A stretch of 48,244 nt of DNA, taken from positions 1 through 48,244 of the forward strand of contig JAEZZA010000030.1 in the NCBI GenBank assembly GCA_023442525.1, in the 5' to 3' direction. Below are positions 6,872 to 17,440 of the stretch, in pieces. Numbering within the stretch: the first letter of the stretch is position 1; the number at the start of each line of letters is the position of its first letter. The notes under the pieces were generated by a model. That model was not told where the DNA came from and did no database searches. It saw only the letters and a list, made by a program, of their open reading frames with translations. A program made the position numbers and the translations under genes. This stretch comes from Bacteroidota bacterium (lineage in GTDB: Bacteria; Bacteroidota; Bacteroidia; Bacteroidales; UBA10428).

Positions 6872-8512
6872 ATGAACAGGCTGATTGCCATACTGGTATT
6901 TTTAAATTTCATGCACCTTGCCATGGCAACCGGTATGGATTCACTTATACATGTGCTTGACTCTACCATGGCTGTTAACCAGAAATTCATGGAAGCCAAA
7001 GAATCACGAATCAACAGTTTGAAACAACTGGTTAACCAAAACGGGCAATCGCCCCAACAGCAATATGCGATTAATGCACTGCTTTATAAGGAATACCTGA
7101 AATTCAACTTTGACTCCGCACTGAGCTACATATCCCGGAACCGTGAACTTGCACGCAAAGAACAGAACATCGAATGGATAAATGAAACAAATTTCGATCT
7201 GGCAAGGATATTTTCATCATCGGGGCTTTACTATGAAGCGAGAGATATACTGAGTTCAATCGATAAAAGGAGTCTGGAAGGCGTACAAAAAATCGACTAC
7301 TATTCATGCTTTCACCAGTTATATGCCGAACTTGGTTTATATACAGTACTCAGACCAGATGCGCGCAAGTACAAAATACTTTCTGATGCATACAGGGATT
7401 CTCTACTGAATATTATTGAACCTGAATCCGACCAGGCATTGTTGCTTCGCGCTGCAATGCTCCAGGATGAAGGAAAGTTTGATGAGTCGAGAAAGATCAA
7501 TTCCGAATTAATGTCGAGGGTGAGCAAGGATAGTCCCGAATACGCCCTCTATGCATTCTTAAGAGCCATTTCATACCGCATCCAGGGAAACACCGAAGAG
7601 CAGGAAAAATACCTTATTTTATCGGCTATATCGGATATTAAAAATTCCGTCAAGGACAATGTTTCGCTCACGCTTCTGGCTGTTCTGTTATACGAGAAAA
7701 AAGAGATTGACAGGGCCTACCAGTATATTATGTATTCACTTGAGGATGCAAAGTTTTACAACTCGCGCCTGCGGTATGTTGAAATTTCGAAGATTCTGCC
7801 ACTGATCAGTGAGGCATTCCGAATAAAGAACGAACGACAAAAAGCTCAGTTAAAACTTTATGCAATAACCTTAACTATCCTGGCGATTTTGTTATCATTG
7901 GCCACTGCCGTGACTTTCATACAGATGAAGCGACTCTCGAAGGCAAGGGCCAGTCTGCAATCTGCAAATTCAAGACTGAATGTGCTTCACAAGGACCTGA
8001 CACAGGCGAATGAACAGCTTAAAACGCTGAATAATGAATTGATTGAATCGAACAGGACCAAAGAAGAACATATAGGTTTCTTCCTGAACCTTTGCTCTAC
8101 ATACATTGATAAACTGGAAGATTTCAGGAAATTCGTTCATCGAAAAGTTACATCAGGTCAACACGAGGAGTTATTCAAGATTACAAAATCAAACCAGTTC
8201 CTCGATTCGGAACTTAAGGAATTTTACACCAATTTCGACAATACGTTCCTTCACCTGTTTCCCACATTTGTGGAGGATTTTAATGCCCTGCTGGTTGAGA
8301 ATGAAAGAATTGAAATTAAAATGGACGAGTTGCTCACCACCGAACTCCGCATTTTTGCACTGATCAGGCTGGGCATCACCGATAGTTCGAAAATAGCCAG
8401 CTTTTTAAGGTATTCCGTTAATACTATTTATAATTACCGGACACGTATCCGGAATAAATCGTTGGTACCCCGCGAAGATTTCGAACGGAAAGTAAGGATA
8501 ATAGGCTTATAG
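6872..8512 (+). CDS. DUF6377 PUL regulator: TPR, membrane segment and LuxR-like HTH
   Basis: 546 residues. N-terminal signal or anchor (1-19), a helical TPR-like region (about 40-320) starting with the family pattern DSLIHVLDSTM, one membrane helix (about 329-351), a coiled coil (about 352-400), and the DUF6377 C-terminus ending in a helix-turn-helix around 490-530 (ELRIFALIRLG, SKIASFLRYS, NTIYNYRTRI). DUF6377 proteins are Bacteroidota-specific and often sit next to SusC/SusD genes. The topology suggests that periplasmic TPRs sense a glycan or partner and the cytoplasmic HTH acts on the PUL promoter (inference). It lies 213 bp upstream of susC in the same direction. Confidence 0.85.
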   Translation: MNRLIAILVFLNFMHLAMATGMDSLIHVLDSTMAVNQKFMEAKESRINSLKQLVNQNGQSPQQQYAINALLYKEYLKFNFDSALSYISRNRELARKEQNIEWINETNFDLARIFSSSGLYYEARDILSSIDKRSLEGVQKIDYYSCFHQLYAELGLYTVLRPDARKYKILSDAYRDSLLNIIEPESDQALLLRAAMLQDEGKFDESRKINSELMSRVSKDSPEYALYAFLRAISYRIQGNTEEQEKYLILSAISDIKNSVKDNVSLTLLAVLLYEKKEIDRAYQYIMYSLEDAKFYNSRLRYVEISKILPLISEAFRIKNERQKAQLKLYAITLTILAILLSLATAVTFIQMKRLSKARASLQSANSRLNVLHKDLTQANEQLKTLNNELIESNRTKEEHIGFFLNLCSTYIDKLEDFRKFVHRKVTSGQHEELFKITKSNQFLDSELKEFYTNFDNTFLHLFPTFVEDFNALLVENERIEIKMDELLTTELRIFALIRLGITDSSKIASFLRYSVNTIYNYRTRIRNKSLVPREDFERKVRIIGL

Positions 8513-8724
8513 TACTTCTATATTTCAACTCAGATATCCTTCTGTTATCACACTTATTATCTGCGCGTTAGTATTTCATAAAACGAACCGTATTCTATAT
8601 TGAGACTCACTGAACTCTTTATTCATTTCAAGGTGATCTATCTTTATAGAATCCAACTTTCGCCTTGCTATACTGTTACTTTATTGCCACTTCTACTTTT
8701 TATTACAAGTTTAACGCTGACACT
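8513..8724 (+). promoter_or_regulatory. Probable PUL control region and susC leader
   Basis: 212-bp gap between regulator and susC, the only sizeable gap before the structural PUL genes, so the inducible promoter most likely lies here. I see no exact TTTG/TAnnTTTG pair; TATCTTTA (about 8649) and TACTTTAT are poor matches. The leader may be long. Confidence 0.4.
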
Positions 8725-11724
8725 ATGAAAAGATTTATACACTTTTTAAAATTACTGTTTAAAAACTGCTGCCCCAGTCGGATTATGGGCATGGTGGTTT
8801 TTCTGGCGGTTTCATTAATCGCTGTCGCCCAACCGGTCACTGTTACCGGTACGGTAAGTGACTCACTGAACGTACCTCTGATAGGAGTAACGGTGGTGCA
8901 GAAAGGAACGCAAAACGGGATGATGACCGATATAAACGGGAATTTCACCCTCACCGTACCTTCGCAAAGTACATTGGTTTTTTCAATGATCGGGTACAGG
9001 AGTCGTGAGGTTGTGGTTAACAATGCCGGACCGTTACAGATTGTTCTCTCTGAAGAAGTCAGCCAGATTGAGGAAGTGGTTGTTATTGGTTACGGTACGG
9101 TTAAAAAGAGAGACATAACTACATCTGTATCTGTTGTATCTACCGATGACCTTAACGAGCGTCCCATTACCTCAGCAGCTACGGCTATACAGGGTAAGGC
9201 TGCAGGTGTTACCGTTATACGTCCCAGTGGTGAACCGGGAGCCGGTATGGTGGTTCGTATCAGGGGAAATACTTCCATTAACGCCAGCAACGACCCGCTT
9301 TATGTAGTTGATGGTGTTCCGATGACTGAAATCAACTTTTTGTCGCCCAACGATATCGAAAGCATGCAGATCCTTAAAGACGCTTCCTCAGCGGCAATCT
9401 ATGGATCAAGAGCATCTAACGGCGTGGTACTCATTACTACCAAGCGCGGGGCACAAGGTAAAACCAAGATCGCTGCTTCAGCAAGTCTGGGTTTTAACAA
9501 GGTTGCCCGACAGATGGAATCGCTGAATGTAGCACAATACAAGGATCTTATGGACGAAATCGGGGCTGCTACCATTCCTGAAGGACTCTCTGATGTAACC
9601 GACTGGTTTGACGAAACATATCGTACCGGGGTAATTCAGAACTATCAGATTTCATTTTCGGGTGCAATTGAAAAAATGAAGTATTATGTAGCAGGAGGTT
9701 TTGTGGATGAAACCGGTGTAATCAAGGTAGCTAATTTCAAGAGATATAATCTCAGGGCCAATATTGAAAATGATATCCGTAAATGGCTCAAGCTCACTAC
9801 TAACATTGCATATTCCGACTATTCAAATAACGGGATCATTTCAGGAACAGGTTCAAACCGGGCAGGTGTTATCCTTTCCGTGATCAACACACCTACTTAT
9901 GCTCCAATTTGGGATCCTGACGTACCGGGTCAGTACTATAACAATTTCTATGGAGCCCAGGTAACCCATCCGGTTGAAAACATGTCGCGTACCGAAGATA
10001 ATGTTAATGCCAGCAACAGGCTTATCGGAAGCTTCAGCGGTGACATAAAATTTTTCCCGAACCTGGTGATGAAATCCTCAGTCTCACTTGACCGGGTTTA
10101 TAATCATAATTTCACTTTCCTCGATCCTGTGAAAACTGCCTGGGGAAGGACAAATTATGGAAATGCTACCGACAATCGTTCGCTGAGCACAATCCTTGTA
10201 TTTGATAATATTCTTACCTGGGATTTAAGCTTCGGCGACCATTCATTAAGTGCCATGACAGGTACTTCGTGGACGCAATCGAAATGGTCGCAGCAATATA
10301 TGGGCGTTTCACACTACCTGAATTCATCCATTAAAACATTAAATGCCGGAAACCGGGTAGAACAATGGAGTGGTACGTCTGCAGCCGACTGGTCGATCAT
10401 GTCGTTCCTCGGCCGCCTGTCATATAACTATCAGAGCAAATATCTGTTTACCGCCAATTTCAGGGCCGACGGTTCGTCAAAACTTGCACCGGGACATAAA
10501 TGGGGTTATTTCCCATCGTTTTCTGCCGCATGGAGATTATCGGCCGAACCCTTTATGCAGAATATCACCTGGCTGCACGACCTGAAAGTCCGCGGAGGAT
10601 GGGGACAAACCGGTAACCAGTCGGGTATAGGCGACTACTCTTACCTGCAAATATATAGCATAGAACGTCAGAACTGGTGGGAAGAAGGCAAGAGCAACGC
10701 TGTGCCTACCCTGACACCGGTCAATATGAAAAACATCGATCTTACCTGGGAGACAACAACTCAAACCAATATTGGTATTGACCTGTCTATCCTCAGGGGA
10801 AGGCTTACACTCACAGCCGATGCGTATTATAAATACACCACCGACCTGCTGATGAATGTACCGCTGCCTTCGACTGCACCGGTTCCGGTACTTACCCGTA
10901 ACGAGGGTGAGATGTCGAATAAAGGAATTGAATTTACTGTGAACAGTCAGAATATGACCGGAGCGTTTAAATGGGAAACCGACTTCAATATTTCATTTAA
11001 CAAAAATAACCTGGAAAAACTTTCACTGCAGAAGGTTTATTATTACGGGCAGACATCTGAAGCCACCAGCGAAAGCGTAATACGCATGACGCCGGGAGAG
11101 CCGTTAAGTAGATTTTATGGTTATGTGAGTGAGGGTGTGGATCCTGAAACCGGTAACCTGAAGTTCAGCGACCTTAACGGGGATGGCAAAATTACCCTGT
11201 CCGACAGGAAATATATTGGCGATCCCAATCCCGATTTTATCTACGGGATGACCAATAACCTGTCGTGGAGAAATATCAATCTTACGCTATTCCTCCAGGG
11301 ATCGCAGGGAAATGATATTTATAATGCAAGCCGGATGGAAACCGAAGGAATGTACGATGCCAAAAACCAGTCGGTTAAGGTACTCGACCGCTGGAGGAGG
11401 CCCGGACAGATCACCTATATGCCCAGAGCCACTTCGGAAAAGGATAACCTTGTAGCATCCACGCGATTTATTGAGGACGGAAGCTATCTGCGGATAAAGA
11501 CCCTGACCCTGTCATACAATGTTGTAGCCCCCTTTGTTACGAAACTGGGCATCACAAGGCTTCAACCATACTTTACGGCAGAAAACCTGCTCACCCTTAC
11601 CCGTTATTCCGGATTTGATCCGGAAGTGAATCAGTATGGCGGCAGTGCCATCATACAGGGAATCGACTGGGGCACTTATCCCCAATCGAGAAGTTATGTA
11701 TTTGGTATTAATGTTGAGTTTTAA
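8725..11724 (+). CDS. susC: SusC/RagA family TonB-dependent outer membrane transporter
   Basis: Outer membrane glycan importer working with the SusD lid encoded next. 999 residues from ATG 8725; the ATG at 8665 would put 20 non-signal residues in front of the leader. Signal ends near AVAQ (about 36). A carboxypeptidase-D-like domain follows (about 38-125: VTVTGTVSD, LIGVTVV, MIGYRS), then the TonB box region (EEVVVIGYGT), the plug (about 130-245, with DDPLYVVDGVP-like and SAAIYGSRASNGVVLITTK motifs) and the 22-strand barrel. The susD gene begins 12 bp downstream. Confidence 0.96.
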   Translation: MKRFIHFLKLLFKNCCPSRIMGMVVFLAVSLIAVAQPVTVTGTVSDSLNVPLIGVTVVQKGTQNGMMTDINGNFTLTVPSQSTLVFSMIGYRSREVVVNNAGPLQIVLSEEVSQIEEVVVIGYGTVKKRDITTSVSVVSTDDLNERPITSAATAIQGKAAGVTVIRPSGEPGAGMVVRIRGNTSINASNDPLYVVDGVPMTEINFLSPNDIESMQILKDASSAAIYGSRASNGVVLITTKRGAQGKTKIAASASLGFNKVARQMESLNVAQYKDLMDEIGAATIPEGLSDVTDWFDETYRTGVIQNYQISFSGAIEKMKYYVAGGFVDETGVIKVANFKRYNLRANIENDIRKWLKLTTNIAYSDYSNNGIISGTGSNRAGVILSVINTPTYAPIWDPDVPGQYYNNFYGAQVTHPVENMSRTEDNVNASNRLIGSFSGDIKFFPNLVMKSSVSLDRVYNHNFTFLDPVKTAWGRTNYGNATDNRSLSTILVFDNILTWDLSFGDHSLSAMTGTSWTQSKWSQQYMGVSHYLNSSIKTLNAGNRVEQWSGTSAADWSIMSFLGRLSYNYQSKYLFTANFRADGSSKLAPGHKWGYFPSFSAAWRLSAEPFMQNITWLHDLKVRGGWGQTGNQSGIGDYSYLQIYSIERQNWWEEGKSNAVPTLTPVNMKNIDLTWETTTQTNIGIDLSILRGRLTLTADAYYKYTTDLLMNVPLPSTAPVPVLTRNEGEMSNKGIEFTVNSQNMTGAFKWETDFNISFNKNNLEKLSLQKVYYYGQTSEATSESVIRMTPGEPLSRFYGYVSEGVDPETGNLKFSDLNGDGKITLSDRKYIGDPNPDFIYGMTNNLSWRNINLTLFLQGSQGNDIYNASRMETEGMYDAKNQSVKVLDRWRRPGQITYMPRATSEKDNLVASTRFIEDGSYLRIKTLTLSYNVVAPFVTKLGITRLQPYFTAENLLTLTRYSGFDPEVNQYGGSAIIQGIDWGTYPQSRSYVFGINVEF

Positions 11725-11735
11725 AATATCCTCGT

Positions 11736-13253
11736 ATGAAACAGATCATAATATACAGTCTGATACTGGGGTTCTCATTTGCATCCCTTTCATGTTCGCT
11801 TGATGAAGATCCGATTTCAGAATACAGCGAAGTAACCATAGGTGGTACGGATTCTTCCGGAACTACTATTAAATATCTCACCCGCGCACAAATGCTGACG
11901 CAGTACGAGGCTCTTTACAATCAGCTAAAAGGTAACCGGGGATTGGAAAACTGGCATCTCGACTTTCTGGTTTACACCGAAACGCATGCCGACAATACTT
12001 ACAGAGGTGCTACGGATGCTGAGTTAACCCAGTTGGAACAACAGAAACAAAACGGGATAAATAAAAATATCCAGCGAGATTGGAACTCTTATCTGGCAAT
12101 GATAAGCCAGGCTAACCAGGTGATTGTATTCATCGATTCGGTGCCCGATCCTGCGCTCACTGCTGCCGAACGCCAGCGGTGGAAAGCAGAAGCACTGATA
12201 TTCAGGGCATGGATGATGTTCGATATGGTACGACTATGGGGCGGAATACCGCTTGTGCTTACTGAACCTCCACCAATAAATGCACAGAACATCGAAGAAG
12301 TTTACCCTCTTTATTATCCTGCCCGTAATACCGTTGAGGAAGTATACGATCAGATAATTACCGACCTCGAAACCGCTCTCCTGCCTGGCGGAGCTCCCGC
12401 GATTAATCCATCCAACAAATTTGTCTTCTCAAGAACTGTTGCCCATGCCTTATTGGCCAAGGTTTATGCGGAACAGCCGGTTCGCGATTATAATAAGGTG
12501 ATTGAATACGCCGAACTAGTGGAACCCGATGTATCGCTGGTAAGCAATTATGCCGACCTGTTTGCCGTGAATGACTCCAAAACCGACGCCAAAATGAGGC
12601 ATTCACCCGAATCGATATTCGAAATTCCTTTTTCCGACGGTGGTAACTGGAATACATGGATGTTCGGAGTGGATGAAGCTGACCCGGCCAGCGTGTATGA
12701 TTGGGCAAAATGGATGACGCCTTCACGCGACCTGCTTGCCGCGTATGATCGTGAAGGTGACATTATCCGCAAGCGGATTACTGTGGTCCAGGCGCAGGTG
12801 AACTGGAGTAACCACTACCCTTCTGATGCTTACTGGTTCATGCATAAAATACCGTCTAAATTCAACAGTATCATTAAGCTGAGGCTGGCCGACATTCTGT
12901 TGTTAAAAGCAGAAGCTTATACCGGGCTGGGCGACTTAACATCAGCAGCTGATATTGTAAGACAAATACGTGCCAGGGTTAGCCTGCCTCCTTTAACACC
13001 TGCTGAAACGGCTAACCAGGAATCGATGCTTACGGCAGTATTGGAGGAAAGAAGGCTGGAACTGGCATTCGAAGGCCACCGCTGGTTCGACCTGGTAAGG
13101 ACAGGAAGAGTGTATTCAGTTTTGAATACTCTTAATGCAAGAGATCCCGGAAGGCTGAGAATGGATCCGGTTACAGAACAAACCGTGCTACTGCCCCTGC
13201 CGCAATCCGAGATTGATATCAATCCGTCGCTTCTACAAAATCCGGGTTACTAA
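11736..13253 (+). CDS. susD: SusD/RagB family surface glycan-binding lipoprotein
   Basis: Lid of the SusCD transporter, anchored on the cell surface. 505 residues with a lipobox ending at C20 (FASLSC). Family features are RAQMLTQYEALYNQL, RAWMMFDMVRLWGGIPLV, the TPR-like helices, KLRLADILLLKAEAY, and the C-terminal block EERRLELAFEGHRWFDLVR with a final NPGY. It starts 12 bp after susC, so the two are co-expressed. Confidence 0.96.
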   Translation: MKQIIIYSLILGFSFASLSCSLDEDPISEYSEVTIGGTDSSGTTIKYLTRAQMLTQYEALYNQLKGNRGLENWHLDFLVYTETHADNTYRGATDAELTQLEQQKQNGINKNIQRDWNSYLAMISQANQVIVFIDSVPDPALTAAERQRWKAEALIFRAWMMFDMVRLWGGIPLVLTEPPPINAQNIEEVYPLYYPARNTVEEVYDQIITDLETALLPGGAPAINPSNKFVFSRTVAHALLAKVYAEQPVRDYNKVIEYAELVEPDVSLVSNYADLFAVNDSKTDAKMRHSPESIFEIPFSDGGNWNTWMFGVDEADPASVYDWAKWMTPSRDLLAAYDREGDIIRKRITVVQAQVNWSNHYPSDAYWFMHKIPSKFNSIIKLRLADILLLKAEAYTGLGDLTSAADIVRQIRARVSLPPLTPAETANQESMLTAVLEERRLELAFEGHRWFDLVRTGRVYSVLNTLNARDPGRLRMDPVTEQTVLLPLPQSEIDINPSLLQNPGY

Positions 13254-13290
13254 GCATAGTCCAATTTAAAAGATCTTTAAACTTTCAGTC

Positions 13291-14688
13291 ATGAAAAATA
13301 TTATCAGGATACTTTTAACAATATTACCCTTATGGTTGTTGGTTGGTTGCGAGGAGGACCAGAAGCTGGTCACTTATGGCGGATCCTACCCGGTTTTTGA
13401 GGAAGTTCAGGTGGCAGAGTCAGTAATAACATATAACGATTCCATCACTGTATCGGTGTCGCTTTCCGACAGGATAACACCACTATCCACACTTGAGGTA
13501 CAGGTTGTTGTGAATAATGAGGTGATTAATTCCGAGAGTATAAGAACCAAAGGAAATTCAAACGAAGTCACACGCAGATACCAGATACCTTTCGGACCGG
13601 GTGCTGTGAATAACACCCCGGTGAAAGTTTATCTGACATCAATCAATGTAGATGGTTTCGAAACCGATACAATAGTAAGTTCGACAACTGTGAACCGGCC
13701 GGTTATCAATGAGCTATATATGGTGCCGGTAACCGGAGCAACATTCCGGCTCAATCTGATTGACACTACCAACCTGATCTTTCATACCGACGGGATGACC
13801 TACGGACAAAGGGTAGAGTACTTTCTGGCAACAAAAATCGACAGATTCAAAAAAGTCGACTGGTCGGGGCTCGTATTCGGAATGACTGAAAACGGAATCG
13901 GTTTTGTCACATCCAACAAGAATTTTATTACCGATGAAGATGCCTCGTTGATTGGTATTTCCGAAATTACCTTTGATGCGTTTAACCTTAACCGCAGTGT
14001 TAGTGGCAAACTTCTGGAACCGGTGTCAACATTGGACATTCAGGAAGATCTTAATCCGATGATGATGGCTGGCCAAAACTTTCGGGGTAATAACATTTAT
14101 TTCGGCAAAGATATAGAAGTAACCTTTACAGGAATTACAGATCTGGCGAATTCCATTTCACCGGATTATTTTAAAATAACCGGTGAAAACACCGCAAAAT
14201 TTGTCGGACCTACTGCCATTTATAAGGCCTATTATTTAATTGAAGGGAATTACTTATATGTGGAACCACAGCCTGAGGTAAAACATCCGGACGCCATGTG
14301 GGTATGCGGTACCGGACTTGGCAGGCCATCGGCTCCCTATGGAATTACCACGAGTTGGAACTGGAACACACCGTTTGATTATGTTCCATGTATGAAGGTT
14401 AGCGAAGGAGTTTATCAGTTTACTGCCTACATGAAGAATACACCCGATGGACCAGGGACAGGAACACTCGACTTTAAGTTCTTCTATCAGCGGGGATGGA
14501 CACAGGATCCGACACCTCCTGTTACAGAGGTGAATGCTTCTGAATATACAGTAGGTGCTCCCTTATTAGGTCTCTGGATCGAAGGTAAGTACGGAAATGT
14601 AAATGGCGGAGATGCTGCTTTTGATGGAGTCTATCGTGTTACCATCGATCAAAATGCCAAAACTATCACACCAGTAAAACTTAATTAG
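13291..14688 (+). CDS. Surface glycan-binding protein (SusE/F-position lipoprotein)
   Basis: 465-residue lipoprotein (lipobox VGC, C20) in the position usually held by a surface glycan-binding protein. The N-terminal half looks like beta-sandwich (Ig-like) modules (SITVSVSLSDRI, STLEVQVVVNN). The C-terminal third is rich in aromatic residues (TTSWNWNTPFDY, FKFFYQRGWTQD, LLGLWIEGKYGNVNGGDAAF), as expected for carbohydrate contact. It may belong to the DUF5016/DUF5121/DUF5125 group found in beta-glucan loci, but I cannot confirm that by eye. The GH30 gene follows after 1 bp. Confidence 0.7.
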   Translation: MKNIIRILLTILPLWLLVGCEEDQKLVTYGGSYPVFEEVQVAESVITYNDSITVSVSLSDRITPLSTLEVQVVVNNEVINSESIRTKGNSNEVTRRYQIPFGPGAVNNTPVKVYLTSINVDGFETDTIVSSTTVNRPVINELYMVPVTGATFRLNLIDTTNLIFHTDGMTYGQRVEYFLATKIDRFKKVDWSGLVFGMTENGIGFVTSNKNFITDEDASLIGISEITFDAFNLNRSVSGKLLEPVSTLDIQEDLNPMMMAGQNFRGNNIYFGKDIEVTFTGITDLANSISPDYFKITGENTAKFVGPTAIYKAYYLIEGNYLYVEPQPEVKHPDAMWVCGTGLGRPSAPYGITTSWNWNTPFDYVPCMKVSEGVYQFTAYMKNTPDGPGTGTLDFKFFYQRGWTQDPTPPVTEVNASEYTVGAPLLGLWIEGKYGNVNGGDAAFDGVYRVTIDQNAKTITPVKLN

Positions 14689-14689
14689 T

Positions 14690-16168
14690 ATGAATTATCT
14701 CATTTATTTGTTTCAGGCTGTATTGGTTATTCTCTCAGTAGCATCGTGTCAGAAAGACGGAGTAAAGGATGGCGGGAAAACGCCTGTTAAACCATCAGAT
14801 GCGATATTATATGTAACATCTGCCGATAAGTCCAGGTTGTTTGATACCGTCTCCCTGTATTTCAATACGGAGCCTAACATGGATATTTCAACAACTGTTA
14901 CCCTGAATACTTCACAAAAGTACCAGGAAATCGATGGATTTGGTGCCGCCATTACCGGCTCTACCTGTTACAACCTGATGCGGATGTCGGAACCGAAACG
15001 CTCGGCATTTCTGGGTGAAATTTTCGATACGGTAAACGGTATGGGATATAGTTATATCCGTATTTCAATCGGGGCATCCGACTTTTCGCTTGACGAATAT
15101 ACCTGGTGGGATACTCCCGGCATTGATAATTTTGCAGTGAATGAGCATGATGAGCGGGACCTCTTCCCTATTCTCAAGCAGATTCTGCAAATCAATCCGA
15201 ATATCAAGATCATGGGTTCACCCTGGAGTTGCCCCCGGTGGATGAAAGTGAACGATCTGACCAGTTTGCAGCCTTATAACCACTGGACCAGCGGACAACT
15301 CAATCCCGCGTATTACCAGGATTATGCCACGTACTTTGTTAAATGGATACAGACCATGGAAGGCGAAGGAATTCCCATTGAATCCATTACCATACAGAAC
15401 GAGCCCTTGAATAGGGGAAATTCCATGTCGCTGTATATGACCTGGCAGGAACAGGCTGAGTTCATTAAGACCGCGCTGGGTCCCAAATTCAGGGATGCCG
15501 GTATTGATTCCAAAATAGTACTGTTCGACCATAATTACAACTACGACAATATTGCCGGTCAGCAGGACTATCCGAAGAAAATACTGGCAATTGCCGAAGT
15601 GGCTCAGTATGTAGATGGAACAGCCTTCCATGCATACGGTGGAGAAAAAGAGGAGATGCTAGACGTGCATAACTCCTACCCTTCAAAGAGCCTGTATTTC
15701 ACCGAGATGTCCATCGGTTCGTGGAATTATTCTTTTGACGGCGACCTGATGTGGAGTATGCGAGAGTTGGGAATCGGAACCCTTAATTATTTCAATAAAG
15801 CCGTAATTGTATGGAATCTGCTTCTGGATGAGAATGGGGCACCGAACCGTCCTGGTGGATGTACAACATGTTACGGTGTTGTGGAAATAAAATCATCCGA
15901 TTATGCCACACTCGACCGGAAGACACATTATTACCTGATCGGACATTTATCAAAAGTGATTAAACCAGGCGCACGCCGAATTGGTTATAATGGTTATAAA
16001 ACAAGCGGACTTTACATGACAGTAGTTGAAAATATCGATGGCAGCTATGGTGTTGTGCTTATGAATGAAAACGCTTCACAGATCAGGATGACTTTAGAAG
16101 ACGGGACTCATTCATTTCCATTAACCATACCGCCAAAAAGCATTGCATCGTGCAGATGGAAAAAGTAA
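14690..16168 (+). CDS. GH30 family glycoside hydrolase lipoprotein (possible endo-beta-1,6-glucanase)
   Basis: 492-residue surface lipoprotein (lipobox VASC, C20). The (beta/alpha)8 fold of GH30 begins at EIDGFGAAITGSTCYNL, followed by YSYIRISIGASDFS and MGSPWSCPRWMK. The acid/base glutamate is E238 (TIQNEPLN) and the nucleophile E339 (LYFTEMSIGSW). A beta-sandwich tail ends KSIASCRWKK. The whole-length pattern fits GH30 subfamily 3 (endo-beta-1,6-glucanase) better than xylanase subfamilies, but glucosylceramidase-like activity is possible. Together with SusCD and the binding protein this points to beta-1,6-glucan use. No GH3 beta-glucosidase is encoded in the window. Confidence 0.88.
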   Translation: MNYLIYLFQAVLVILSVASCQKDGVKDGGKTPVKPSDAILYVTSADKSRLFDTVSLYFNTEPNMDISTTVTLNTSQKYQEIDGFGAAITGSTCYNLMRMSEPKRSAFLGEIFDTVNGMGYSYIRISIGASDFSLDEYTWWDTPGIDNFAVNEHDERDLFPILKQILQINPNIKIMGSPWSCPRWMKVNDLTSLQPYNHWTSGQLNPAYYQDYATYFVKWIQTMEGEGIPIESITIQNEPLNRGNSMSLYMTWQEQAEFIKTALGPKFRDAGIDSKIVLFDHNYNYDNIAGQQDYPKKILAIAEVAQYVDGTAFHAYGGEKEEMLDVHNSYPSKSLYFTEMSIGSWNYSFDGDLMWSMRELGIGTLNYFNKAVIVWNLLLDENGAPNRPGGCTTCYGVVEIKSSDYATLDRKTHYYLIGHLSKVIKPGARRIGYNGYKTSGLYMTVVENIDGSYGVVLMNENASQIRMTLEDGTHSFPLTIPPKSIASCRWKK

Positions 16169-16210
16169 ATAAACCAATAGTCCTTAATTTATTAATTAAA
16201 ACCAATGCTT

Positions 16211-17392
16211 ATGAAAAAAAGAATTTTACCATTCTTAGCGCTCATGTTGATAACTACCATGAGCTTCGGGCAAGACCGACAGATCCATGTAACCGTTGAA
16301 GACAGTATTGTTGACAGAATTCATGACTTATATATTACCGGCACTTTCAATAACTGGGCCCAGCCTGGTGAGATCATGATGAAGGTAACTGACAGCACGT
16401 TCACCTTCGATTTCGAAGCCGCTGATACTACTGATTTCCGGTTTAAATTCCTTACGGGTCCGGATTGGGCTTATGAACAAACGAGGAGTGCCGATTACAG
16501 GTATTCTACCGACAGCATAACCCGTGTAAGTTCATTCAATGCTTATTATAATCCCTCAGCAGAACCTCAGGAAGTTACCATTGAAGTACTGGTACCAGTT
16601 GAAGTAGTTGTGTTGTATATCACCGGAAATTTTGTGAATTGGGTTCCGGATGAGGTACAAATGGAACAAATTGATTCAACGCAGAACGGGAAAGTATTTA
16701 CTGTAACTATAGAAGTTGCAGATTCCAATGCTCTTGAATATAAGTTTGTCGCAGGTCCGGGTTGGGCTTATGAACAATCAGATGCAAACAATTTCAAATA
16801 CTCAGAAGTTGGAGGTTCTGTAGTAGTTGATGAGTTCAAGGCCATCTTTAATCCGGCCAACGTGGGTGATATAACCCTGAATATTACCGTTCCGGAAGGG
16901 ACTCCCGATGTATGGATCATCGGAAGTTTCGGAAACTGGGATACGACCTTAGCCGTTCATGCCTCACAGGTTGATGAAACCCATTGGGTTGCTGTAATTG
17001 AAGGCGTGGCGGATATCGCTTACAAAGTATACAATCATCCGAACTGGTCGTGGGAAGAAGCAAGTGATGAGCAGGGCACATCTGTTCCTGACCGCACTGC
17101 ATCGTTTATCAGCGGACCTAGTTTTGACATTGTTGTAGCTTACTGGAAGGATATATTCGGAGGTCCGGTTGTTTCAGTGAACAATCCTGAAAACTCAACG
17201 ATCAGGGTTTACGCAACCCGGTATCAGACGATTATTGCCGAGGGTGTATCGGAAAAAGTAACCATATTCGACGTACAGGGAAGAATAGTACAGGATGTCC
17301 GCACCAAAGGAACCTTTACTTCAAAGGCTCTGCGTAACGGCGTTTATATTATCAGAGTAGATAATAGCACTACAAAAGTAGCAGTTCAATAG
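16211..17392 (+). CDS. Secreted triple CBM-like protein with type IX secretion signal
   Basis: 393 residues from the second ATG (16211), which gives a clean signal peptide ending MSFGQ; an ATG at 16205 adds two residues. Three repeats of about 90-100 residues follow, each opening with a pattern like that of starch-binding CBM20/CBM48 folds: LYITGTFNNW (about 40), LYITGNFVNW (about 135) and VWIIGSFGNW (about 234). Repeats 1 and 2 share GPxWAYEQ and FNAYYNP/FKAIFNP. Residues from about 322 form a type IX sorting domain (VTIFDVQGRIVQDV, RNGVYIIRVDN). There is no catalytic domain. It is the last PUL gene before the terminator, so it is probably an exported or surface-attached glycan binder. Confidence 0.8.
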   Translation: MKKRILPFLALMLITTMSFGQDRQIHVTVEDSIVDRIHDLYITGTFNNWAQPGEIMMKVTDSTFTFDFEAADTTDFRFKFLTGPDWAYEQTRSADYRYSTDSITRVSSFNAYYNPSAEPQEVTIEVLVPVEVVVLYITGNFVNWVPDEVQMEQIDSTQNGKVFTVTIEVADSNALEYKFVAGPGWAYEQSDANNFKYSEVGGSVVVDEFKAIFNPANVGDITLNITVPEGTPDVWIIGSFGNWDTTLAVHASQVDETHWVAVIEGVADIAYKVYNHPNWSWEEASDEQGTSVPDRTASFISGPSFDIVVAYWKDIFGGPVVSVNNPENSTIRVYATRYQTIIAEGVSEKVTIFDVQGRIVQDVRTKGTFTSKALRNGVYIIRVDNSTTKVAVQ

Positions 17393-17440
17393 GTTAGGTT
17401 TGTGAGTGTTTCTTTAACACAGGGTTTGAGTTAGATTATT